A stretch of DNA of 28,790 bases from Phaeoceros laevis. Its lineage: Eukaryota > Anthocerotophyta > Anthocerotopsida > Notothyladales. The position numbers and the translations under genes were made by a program. Below, piece after piece: positions 1-9,843 of the stretch. Below the pieces are notes generated by a model. It made no database searches. It was not told where the DNA came from and saw only the letters and a program-made list of their open reading frames with translations. Within the stretch, counting starts at the first letter, position 1. The number at the start of each line of letters is the position of its first letter. The stretch covers positions 319,050 to 347,839 of the forward strand of contig JBNGIQ010009488.1 of assembly GCA_049999765.1 (NCBI GenBank), read 5' to 3'.

Positions 1-704
1 AAGGAGGGAGCAGGCGGGGGTGAATTGTTTCTAAAGAGGTGAACTCTGGGAGGCAAATGGTTGAAAAGAAGGGGGAGCGAGTTAGTAAGGTGAAACGGCT
101 CCGCTTGGACGGGGATAATGTTTAGCACGAATGGGAGGATCAAAGATCCGTGAATAGGATGACTTGGGGGAGAAGAAAGAATACGAGCACAGGCCCAGAA
201 AAATGTTAAGAAATAGGAAATACTCTAGAGAAATAGGACATGGGTTTTTTTAGTGTACTGATTTCATATTGATATTTCCTATTAGGTCATGGGCTTTCTT
301 AGAAACTAATGGTCTGGATTCGTCTATTTTAGAACTTGAGACTTGACCGGGGTCGGTGTGAAAGTGTCCGTGTCGGAAGGGCTGAACGGTTCAACGTTCA
401 ACGAGTTGTCCCCTTTCGTACGCAGAAAATGGCCTCCCGGGATGCAGCCTGACTGACGAAGGAACTCTATTCAGCACTTTTGGGCCGCAGCCATGGCTAA
501 AGGCTAAGTTAGTAAGAGCGTAACGACGGTGTTCCTCATCATCCAGGTGAATGGAACCTGGCACGTGTGAGACGGAAGCTGTACACAAACAAGAATTTGC
601 ACCGGCAATGAGCAGCATATGCGTATTTTCATACGAAACCTGGAATTGGTCCCAAGAGATGCAGCACGGTTGGCAGCAAGAGGTTTCCAGGTTGTGAGAA
701 TCAC
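1..704. other. Upstream stretch with no recognised gene
   Basis: No reading frame here resembles a known protein and I see no tRNA. It precedes the PPR gene on the plus strand, so its right part probably holds that gene's promoter and leader. Short direct and inverted repeats sit at 212-302 and are listed separately. The first 180 bases are purine-rich on the plus strand. Confidence 0.5.
212..302. repeat. Short direct plus inverted repeat pair
   Basis: A 20-base word at 234-253 (starting taggacatggg) recurs at 283-302 (taggtcatggg) with three mismatches. An 11-base word at 212-222 (aataggaaata) recurs as its exact reverse complement at 273-283. The combination may be a decayed small mobile element or local duplication. 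There is no coding content, and I could not define target-site duplications. Confidence 0.55.
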
Positions 705-844
705 ATGTTTGTGAAGAATTATGGAAACCGCAGAATGTGGACTGCTACTAGACACTGGGCATGCTGTTCGTTGGGCCTGGCTCCATCGTTTGGTACCGCT
801 AAGACGGCTAAACGAAGCCATACTGGCTCAGCCTATCTGCACAG
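705..844 (+). CDS. Candidate first coding exon of the PPR gene (targeting peptide)
   Basis: The main PPR frame has no ATG before its first repeats and is closed upstream by a TGA at 1485-1487, so a 5' exon is expected. The ATG at 705 opens 46 codons rich in Arg, Lys, Ser, Thr and Ala with no acidic residue before the donor CACAG/gtatca at 845. The exon ends with two bases of a codon, which the single base before the next full codon at the 1507/1508 acceptor completes as Arg. Composition suits a mitochondrial or plastid presequence, as expected for a DYW protein. The implied intron is 663 bases, longer than others in the window. Phase and composition support the model, but I have no transcript. 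Another acceptor at 1490/1491 is in frame too and would need a different upstream exon. Confidence 0.4.
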
Positions 845-1507
845 GTATCAACTGCTCGAGGCGGTGGACACCGTTGGACCAGCCTGACGACATGCTTCTA
901 AAGAATCAAGAGCAGATCAACAGAAGGACGCACTCTTCAGGTGCATATCATCTTAGTGTGGAGCCTGGACAGGGTTCAGCGTCGTCCTGGTCCAAATTCT
1001 GGTCGCGACTGCGCGCTGGGCGGGCGCATCATGGAAACGTTCTGCAAGGTATCATCGTACCCCTCCTGAGTGCACTCATCAGATCTTTCACGCATTTGTG
1101 TATGCAGTATCCCTTGATGCAAGAAGTTTTGCTTCTCCAGGCTTTTACTTGTGCAGGCCAGCATCATCGGACCCCAGTGGTCCATTACCTACTTGGTATT
1201 CCGTCACTCTTGTAATGGAGAGCTGCTTTCGGGCCTTAAGAGATGCTGATGTCTAGGAGCCTTGTGGTGGTGGCAAGTGCACGGGAAAAACACCTGTCAA
1301 GTCCATCCAAGCATGGGGCAAAACGTCAGACAAGGTAATGGACGCCCGTCTATTATCTAATCTTTCATGATAGTGTGTAGGGGTGTATGGGACGTTATTT
1401 ATGACTGAACAATGCTCGTGCTGATTTCTGAAACTGCAGATGTGCATGATACTGCTCACAGCAGGACCCGACTTTTCTTGGTTATGACAGTGGCTTCCGC
1501 CTTGCAG

Positions 1508-4500
1508 GGTGGCAAGCTCTGAAGGGGTTGGAACTTGGAGCAATGTACAGGACAAGGGACATCTCCGAGAGGATGTTGAAGAATTGGACCTCCAGGTGCA
1601 GCGAGGATCTTGGGTTGACAGTTCTGTCTTTTTTGATGTTCTCAAGAGGTGCATTTCACAGAAGGATCTGGTTCTTGGTAGGCATGTTCATGCTCTTGCT
1701 GTCAAAGGTGGGCATGAATCAAATGCATTCCTGGCCAATCACATTATATGTATGTATGCATCACATTCGATGTTGGAAGAAGCAACACAGGTTTTTACCA
1801 AAGTGGCTACACCAAACTGCTATATGTGGGCTTCAATCATTTTGGCACATGCTCGAAATGGTCAGGCAAGAGGGGCTATTCGATATTATCAACAGATGAG
1901 AGAGTCTGCTGTGGAGGCAGACAACCATATATATGTAGCAGTCCTGAAAGCATGTGGTGTTGCAAAGGATCCATTTTCCGGGAAAATGGTGCATGCTGAT
2001 GTTTTAAGAGTTGCAGGCAAGCCCAATGTCTATGTCGGTTCCTGCCTTGTAGACATGTATTCAAAGTGTGGACGCTTGGAGGATGCACTTAAAGTGTTTG
2101 ACAATTTGCCAAGCAAAAATGTGGTGACGTGGAATGCAATGATCGCTGGCTATGCTCAACATGGGTTTGGTCGAGAAGCCCTCACCATGTACAAACGGAT
2201 GCAAGGGGAGGGCATGGTTACAGCTGATCGCGTTACATTTCTATGCCTCCTGCAGGCATGTGCTGGAGTTGGCGCTCTGCATCAGGGTCAGCGGCTTCAT
2301 GTCCAGATTCAGGAGAGGGGACTTGAATTTGATGTAGGTGTTGGGAATTGCTTAATAAACATGTATGCGAAGTGTGGGCGCTTGGAGAATGCGCGCAAAG
2401 TATTTGACAAACTAACATCTACAGATGTGGTGACATGGAATGCAATGATTGCAGGATATGCACAGCATGGTCTTGGTCACGAAGCTCTTAGTTTGTATGG
2501 GAGCATGCTAAAGAAGGGCATCACCCTAGCTGATGCTGCTACATTTGTACCCCTCCTCCAATCATGTGCTAGCATAGGAGCTCTGCCTCAAGGGAGGCTG
2601 CTCCATGCAAGAATTCAGGGAAACGGACTGGAGTCTGATATTGTAGTTGGAACCTGTCTAGTGGACATGTATGCAAAGTGTGGGAGCTTAGAGGATGCAC
2701 GGAGAGTGTTTGACAAATTGCCAAGAAAAAATCTCGTGACGTGGACTGCTATGATGACTGGGTACGCTCAGCATGGTCTAGGTCAAGAAGCTCTTTCTCT
2801 TTACGGTATTATGCAACAAGAAGGCATCAACCCGACCAGTGCAGTCACATTTGTGTGCCTCCTCCAAGCTTGTACTAGCGCTGGGGCTGTGCATCAGGGA
2901 AAGCAGCTCCATGCACAGATCCTTAAAAGAGGGTTTGAAGCTGATGTAATTATTGGCAACTGTTTAGTATACATGTACTCGAAGTTTGGAAGTCTAGCTG
3001 ATGCACGGGAAGTGTTCGACAATCTGCCAGCCAGAGATATGGTAACATGGAATGCCATGATAGGAGGTTATGTGCAGCATGGACTGTGTGAAGAAGCTCT
3101 TAGTCTCTATGGACTTATGCAACAGGAAGGGACCAACCCGGCTGATACTAATACATATGTATCTCTCCTGGAGGCTTGTGGTAGCGTGGCTGCACTGGAG
3201 AAGGGAAAGAAAATCCATGCTGAGATTTCCCGAAGTGGACTTCTGACCACTGATCTAGTTATTTCTAGCACCCTCATTGACATGTACTCAAAATGTGGGA
3301 GCTTGGAGGATGCACGCATAGTGTTCGACAATCTGCAGACCAGGGATGTTGTGACGTGGACTGCCATGATTTCAGCGTATGCACATCATGGGTTTAGTCA
3401 AGAAGCCCTTACGTTGTACGCAGGCATGCAGCAGGAAGAGTTCATCCCGGTCCATACTTGTACATATGTACGCCTCCTGCAAGCATTTGCCAGCGTTGGG
3501 GGTCTACAGCAGGGGGCGCACCTTCATGCACAGGCCCAGAAAAGAGGCCTGGAATGTGATCTCATTATTGGCACCTGCCTGGTGGACATGTATGCAAAAT
3601 GTGGAAGCTTAGAGGAGGCACGCAAACTGTTTGACGATCTCCCAATGAAAAATGTGGTTACATGGACTGCCATGATTGCGGGATACTCGCAGCATGGTCT
3701 CAGCCAAGACGCCCTTGCTCTGTATCGTGATATGCAACAAGGAGGCGTCATACAAGCCAATGCTGTTACGCTCGTATGTCTCCTGCAGGCTTGTGGGAGT
3801 GTGGCAGGACTTGAAAAAGGAAAGGAGATTCATGCTCAGATCAAAGAACTTGGAATTGATCCTTCAGATCTATTTGTGGCAAACTCCATTGTGGACATGT
3901 ATGGTAAATGTGGGAGCATGGTGCATGCACGGCAGGTGTTCGATGCACTGCCCACCAAAGACATTGTGACGTGGAATGCATTGATGGCAGGCTACGCTCG
4001 CCATGGAGAAAGTGAACTGGTGATTGACTTGTTTCGGAGGATGAGCCAGGGTGACATACAGCCAGATGGAATCACGTTCCTTAGTCTTATTACAGTGTGC
4101 AGTCATGTGGGTCTAGTAGACAAGGGCCAAATGTACTTCGAGACGATGATTAGAGGCCATGGCATCACTCCAACCATCGAGCACTATACTGCCATGGTTG
4201 ATCTTCTTGGTCGTGCAGGACACGTGGACAGGGCAATGAACATAGTGAAAGCCATGCCGTTCCGACCCAGCAGTGTGGTTTTGAGATGTATGCTCGGTGC
4301 TTGTAGAAAGTGGAAAAATGTGGAGCTTGGGAGACAGGCCTTTAAATGTGCAATAACTTTAGATAGAAATGATGCAGCAGCTTATGTCTTGATGTCAAAC
4401 ATCTATGCAGCGGCTCAAATGCAGGAGAAAGCAAGGGAGATCCAGGCAATGAGAGTTGAAACTCGAGCATGGAAGAAACCAGGACAAAGCTGGTGGACTG

Positions 4501-4727
4501 ACATGAGCGGGGTTGTGCATACGTTTGTGGTGGGCGACAAAGGACACCCCGAGTGGCAGCAAATCGATGCAAAGCTGAAACATGTGTTTTTCAAGATGAA
4601 GCTGCAAGGATACGTACCCCACCTTGGTTCGGTGTTGCAGGACATACCTGACGGTGAGAAGGAAGCTGCTTTGTGCGGACATAGCGAAAAGCTCGCCATT
4701 GCGTATGCTTTACACAAAACATTTTAG
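1508..4727 (+). CDS. DYW-class PPR protein (PLS subfamily), stop inside the DYW domain
   Basis: This is a member of the PLS-DYW pentatricopeptide-repeat family, nuclear proteins that bind organelle transcripts and usually direct C-to-U RNA editing. About eight P-L-S triplets follow one another, each about 102 residues. The landmark VTWNAMIAGYAQHG or a variant recurs near 2125, 2431, 2737, 3043, 3352, 3658 and 3967, and GKCGSLEDAR-like S motifs lie between. A terminal L2/S2 region and E1/E2 motifs follow, then the PG box (KKPGQSWW near 4474) and the start of the DYW deaminase with the zinc-ligand and catalytic HSE motif near 4680. Translation then meets TAG at 4725-4727. The body has no initiating ATG and begins at a splice acceptor (ttgcag/G at 1507/1508). 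The frame is otherwise open for more than 1070 codons without introns, normal for this family. Protein as encoded lacks the CxxCH zinc site and the terminal DYW. It may be a truncated non-editing factor, a recent pseudogene, or carry a sequencing error. Confidence 0.88.
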
Positions 4728-4889
4728 GGGACTACCGTACGTGTGGTGAAGAACCTGCGGGTCTGTGAGGATTGTCACAGAGCCACTGCACTTATTTCGA
4801 AGGTAGAACAGCGGACTGTTATATGTAGAGATGCAAGCCGGTTCCGTGTGTTCAAGAACGGGAAATGTTCCTGTGGGGATTACTGGTGA
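4728..4889 (+). pseudogene. Rest of the DYW domain downstream of the in-frame TAG
   Basis: Directly after the TAG the same frame continues for 53 codons and ends with TGA at 4887-4889. It encodes the expected end of a DYW deaminase: [13 protein letters not shown], then the zinc-binding CEDCH, an RDASRF segment, and the canonical ending CSCGDYW. No further stop or frameshift is present. The aligned position of the TAG is normally a Pro or similar residue in the loop between HSE and the CxxC motif. The remnant is too well conserved to be old. Only readthrough, a corrected base or an unusual splice would make it protein. Confidence 0.85.
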
Positions 4890-5503
4890 AAGTAGCGCAT
4901 TCGGACCTCTATATTTAGATACGCCGCATACGAGTTGCTGGTTTCCAGTCGTAAGTGTGGTTTCCGCAACAAGCTGCGCCGCCGGTCGTTTTAATTCTAT
5001 AAGTTCTGAACCTCTTGTAGATGGTATATGCCATCAAGATGTTGCTTTGCCCAAAAAAACCTCTGGTTAACCGAATAGCTTCCACTATACACAGCAGACA
5101 TAATCTCTCAATACATTTATTGGTGTTAGTACTACTTCCGAATATAGGTGGCCTTCCAATCTCGAGAGTTCAGGTGTCGGAAGTGAAGTCGATTACCATG
5201 TCCCCAAACAAGGTGCAAAGTACATCGTCAAAACTACTAGCTATTTCTAGCAACTTGGATAAGCAACTGTGTAGCCATAACCAGCTGCGCTTGTCCTCTG
5301 CAGTATGTCCAATATCCAAGTCATAACCTCAGTAATACGTGATGGTCAAGTTTTCCTTCCTCAACCGCAGCTCCGCTTTGGACCTGAATCGTCACTGAAT
5401 CAGAAGGGAAGACTAATGTTGCAAACGAATTAGTGAAACAGTAACTTACCTGAAGGGAGTAACTTAAATATCGTGTCAGGTTTCCCTTCCTTCCGAAGTC
5501 GGG
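4890..5503. other. Convergent 3' interval
   Basis: These 614 bases lie between the end of the PPR frame (+) and the end of the DUF21/CBS gene (-). They should carry both 3' untranslated regions and poly(A) sites. I find no convincing coding frame, RNA gene or repeat here. Confidence 0.6.
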
Positions 5504-8500
5504 TCATGGTACGATTGACCCAGGTCTTGACCTTAGCGGGTTGTTCGCTAGATGAGTCTGCGGAGAAGATGGTTCCGGAAATAGAGTCACACGCGGTGCG
5601 GTGGAAGCGAATGGGGTGCTAGGCGCATCTGTCGGTGCACGTTGATGGAGACTGGCTGGAGACGCTGGACGTTTCAAACTGGGAAGGTGCCAATGCTTAT
5701 CTGCATGCGAAGGGGAATGTGCTTCCGCAACAGACGGAGATCCAGCTGACGTAGGCTGTCCTCCCAAAGGAATTAAGTTCACCCTGATTCTGGGCAGACA
5801 GTAGACAACCTCATGTAAGCACTCTTTGAATGAAACAGTACCTGAAGATAAAATCCTTGGAGAGCTGTGCAAACTTACTTCTCGTGAACGTCAATATACT
5901 CGTCCGTCTCATCCAGTATCTCTTCCTGCATGCGGATTAGGGGAACACAGGTTACACAGAGAGCTACAAAATTTACCAGGGCGCAGAGAAGTTGGGTAAA
6001 ACAAGGGTCACCTGCAGGAGCTCCTCAATAACATCTTCCATTGTGATGATACCAACTACCTCCTCATAACTCGGAAAACTCGGCACAGTCTCTGCGTCCA
6101 ACTCCAAAATGTTTCCAGACCTAAACTGTGACCACTTCTTGTTCCTGTGCGACATAGTTAATCCATCTCCGTCCTTCCCTATGCTCCCGGACTGAGGAGA
6201 CATCCCGCTAGACAAAAGAGAGGTGACTGCATCAGGAGCAGTGTCACTGCTTGTATGCTTCACGGGCGATGGACTACCATCTCTGGAGCTGGACCCAGGA
6301 GCATCAATCCCGAAAAAAGAATATGAACCCGCATCTGTGGACAAATTTGTAGATGTTGAGTCTTAGACTTCTTATCCTGGACTGCCAAGCTATCTGAAGT
6401 CATAGGACTACAGGCTTGTCAAAGTTAATCTCAGCCACAAATTTAATCCTTGCTGCGACATCAGCAGAGCAAGTAACCCAAACAAGCCAGAAGCTGAAAA
6501 AGAAAAGGACAATATAGACACAGATAGTATCGAGATGTACTTGCGGAATCGGGGTGTCTTCCCTTCTGCCATTTTGAGCTCAACTTTTTCCCAAATTCTT
6601 TGTTCCTGCTTAGACTATCAGTCTTGTCTTTGTTATACCTCACAACCGCTGCCATATGACTGTGCCCTTTCTGGAACTCGTTCAAAATGTCATACAAGGG
6701 CATATCCTCCGGGACCCTGATACAGGCATCGGAAACATCCACATTAGTGACTGTATGCTTCTCACCAGAGTTTTCTGTGACCTTTCCTTTTCGAACCTAA
6801 GCAGTTTCCACCACTGCATCCGAAAGGAAAGCTCTACATCAACCAGGTGCTGCTGCTGGTAGTAAATGACCTGTTCAGAACATACCTCGGAATTTTTCTG
6901 ATGGTCAAGTTTCTAACAGGAGTTTCATCCTCTGGACGAACAGTGAGCAGATTCTTCACCTATTGTGCAGGTATAGGCAGAGCAGTCAGTAGGTGAGTTC
7001 TTCAACCACAAGTTGTAAAAATCCTTAATATACCTCAAAATAGACTAAACATGACAAGCTAAAGAAGGCTTCGTGGCAAGTGACCAACCAAAATCAGACC
7101 AATAATTTGTGTTGGCTTTCCAGCATAGACAGGCAGACGACTATGTCCTCTGCTCATTACCAGGTTCATTGTTTCCCTACAAGACGACAGATAAAGGCAA
7201 TAATGAGTGATGCGGCAATGTATAATAGCCAGAGGAGATCAGATATAACCCTCTAGAAACTTGGGACAGTATAAACAGAACAAGCTTCTCTAGGGGTTTG
7301 TACAAATCAAGCTTTGCATTTATGTCGATTGCAAATGCCGAGGAGATATGGGTCATGGCTTGTGCAGCTGTCTTTTCTGTCAACTCCAGTGCTCCTGCAA
7401 TGATTGTAGTTTCATCATGCGTCAACTCCCCACCTTTTCCAGCCTGCACATCCAGGATGAATTGAAGTAAAGAGGCTAGTGACGCAGAAGACAAGTGTTT
7501 TGCTTCAACAAATCAGACAATAGCAAACACCAAATCACAGAGAAAATGTAACCTCACCTCGTTGCCATGCATATTCACAAGAGTTTTCAGTTCAGCCCTG
7601 CGGAAAAGGGCAACATGACCTTTACCCAAGATGAGGTCAAGGATCTGCACAAGGAAGGAGGAAATTCAGTAGTGCATTATGTACAATGAGCACACATATG
7701 GTTTACACCACAACATGGGGAAGCTACCATAAGTTCACCAGTAATGAACTGGTGGTAGCTAAGGCGAGCTAGTGATGGGGAAGCTAGTGCAACTACATAC
7801 CGAGTCGTTATTTGCTGTGAGGTATTTGAAACCGGAAAGTACCTTGCTGATGGGGTATGAAACTGGGAAGAATAACCAGACAAAAACACGCACTACAGGT
7901 GCCATCTTTGCTCCCACAGCCAAACCATACCGAGAGCAAACTGCTTGAGGAATGATCTGTAAGCCAGAGTGCATGTCCGAAGACCATGAGGACCACAGGA
8001 GGATAGCAACATATGCTGACTGCAATAATTTGGATATGGCATGCGAAAGTCTGTAAAACTGTCACCTCCCCAAACATGAGAATCAAGGTCACAGATATCA
8101 GGATAGCTCCCCATGCTTCCACCAAAGAATCAAGAAATATGGGCAGTGCCTGCAAAAGAGCTCAGCGATTAGCACCACTCAGGGACTGTTCACTTCCCAA
8201 TATTTCTACCGCAACGAGTTTAACCTTAAAACATGTAAAACAAATGTAGTACCTCCATCGCAAGAGCGTTACCGATCAGAAGAGTGCAGAGAAGCAAATG
8301 CTGGTTCCTGACCACAGGTAATATTTTCGCTGCTCACAGCACAGTGCGTTCAAATTGTCAAATGATCGAGGGCACCAACAAGGGTGTAATCCGAGATTGC
8401 CTGAGAGAACATCGAGATGCAAACCTGCGTGCTTCCTATCCGCTGTAGTACCAGACTTCATCAGCACCTCCAAGTCGACAAGCCCCAGTGACATGAGGCC

Positions 8501-8599
8501 CAGTGTGAGGCCGGACATCATCCCAGCAAACAGTACCAACCCACAGATAATCAGGATATACAACCAAAACGTTCCCCCGCAGCATTCTTGAGAGGCCAT
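5504..8599 (-). CDS. DUF21 and CBS domain membrane protein, CNNM-like
   Basis: Plant member of the CNNM/CorC-type family, linked in other organisms to Mg2+ or other divalent-cation transport or sensing at membranes. I rebuilt 12 exons: 8599-8425, 8329-8253, 8149-8066, 7956-7843, 7644-7558, 7443-7304, 7176-7089, 6959-6886, 6716-6541, 6334-6012, 5925-5879, 5789-5504. All junctions are GT-AG and in phase, giving 556 residues, close to plant relatives of about 500-530. The DUF21 part comes first, with membrane segments in exons 1-4 and the signature [18 protein letters not shown], then [13 protein letters not shown]. The linker reads [24 protein letters not shown]1 contains [21 protein letters not shown]2 is split by a Ser-rich insert in exons 9-10 before [16 protein letters not shown] Pro/Ser-rich cytosolic tail follows the conserved IRVNLIPLG. 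The start is the ATG directly before the first membrane helix. Family call is firm; the transported ion is not shown by sequence. Confidence 0.92.
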
Positions 8600-9843
8600 A
8601 GCTGACCACTCAGTCCCGTAATTGTAGGATATACGACTCGCCGACGGACAGAAGTGACAGCTTGCTTCACTTCAATCTCCAAGCAGGGGCTGGGCTTCGT
8701 AGTATCCACAGTGGCGAGGACTTGCAACTGCGTTCCCCGTTCAATTTTACAATGCTGCCGCCCAGCCAACAATGAGAGAAGATACTATATTCCTTCAGAA
8801 AAATTCTTGGAACCTTGCAGATGTCGGATATCCTCAGAAGAATTAGGTTGCAACTTCTGAAATCACAGTAAGAGATTGGCGATGTCCACCTGCAAGGTGG
8901 ATGCGCTTGAGCCGATGTTATAAGATCGTAGACGATATAGGAGGCAACAGCTTTTTCCAATTGCCTGCAGACCACTGCACGGAGGCAAGCTTCGCTGCAG
9001 CACCTTTGGCGCAGTCCCGGGCGTCCCTAGCGCACGCAGATGACTCCATCACAGACATCGCAAATCCGCAGAGAAGTGGACATAAATCGAGATGAACCGC
9101 GCAGACCAGTAATATCAGACAATCAGAATCCTGCGCCTCCTGCCAGAATTGCCCGCACTAGCGCAAGCTGTGGTAGCCGCACATGAGCAGCAGGAAGGAG
9201 GGAGCTCGAGGAGCTTCAGCAGCGTTACGAAATGAGGAAGTGGGCTCGTCGTTTTCGAACAAATAAAGCCACAAGTAGCTTTCCCTTCTCGCAGGTCTGG
9301 CAGCGCAGGTTTCCTAAAGAACCACTGCTGCTCCCAAGGCATCCATCTCATAAAACGTGAGGAAGAAGGACCGCCCCTGACTGTGGCCTCCCCGCTAGCC
9401 TGCTTGCCTCTTGGGCCAGAGGGAAAAAGGGACGGTGATCTATGGCAAGTTCAAAGGGGCGGCGTTCACACGTACCCAGGTGGTACAATGGGGTCCTAGA
9501 CTCCAAGTGAGAGTCATTATGTCTGCTTCCAAGTTGAACTTCAGAGAAGGTACCCTGAACCATGACAAGTGTACATGGCGGCTACCTGGCACGAGCTCTG
9601 CGTCACCATATGCCTTCTGCCTTGCGGGCACACAAAGACTTGTCGGCACACCACGCAATGCCTGCTCCTACAGCTTTAAACACTGCTAATGTGCAGGCAT
9701 CCGCACTATGCTAGACGGTTCCAAAGGACAGACGTAGTCTCTAAAAGACCGCGCATGTCGTTAGTGCCATCCACATTCTGGATTCCAGAGTGAACGGGTG
9801 ATGGAAGCACATACAGCCGATAATCGTCTACACACTTCTCTCT
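8600..9843. other. Interval between two minus-strand genes
   Basis: This lies upstream of the DUF21/CBS gene and downstream of the ZDP-like gene, both on the minus strand. It should hold the promoter and leader of the first and the 3' untranslated region of the second. Several frames of 60-100 codons exist but none resembles a known protein or continues across plausible splice sites. I see no tRNA and no clear repeat. Confidence 0.5.

Noticed and set aside
721-1215. The 164-codon plus-strand frame as the PPR first exon
   Set aside because: Its plausible donors at 941 and 1049 leave the wrong phase for the acceptor at 1507, and the sequence lacks PPR or targeting character downstream.
4703-4727. 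A mini-intron (gtatgc ... ttttag) that would remove the TAG in the PPR gene
   Set aside because: It would be 25 bases, too short for a plant intron and not a multiple of three, so it would shift the conserved DYW frame.
4703-4780. A 78-base intron from gtatgc to cacag over the PPR stop
   Set aside because: It would delete the conserved [10 protein letters not shown] segment, which is intact and in frame, so it is almost certainly coding.
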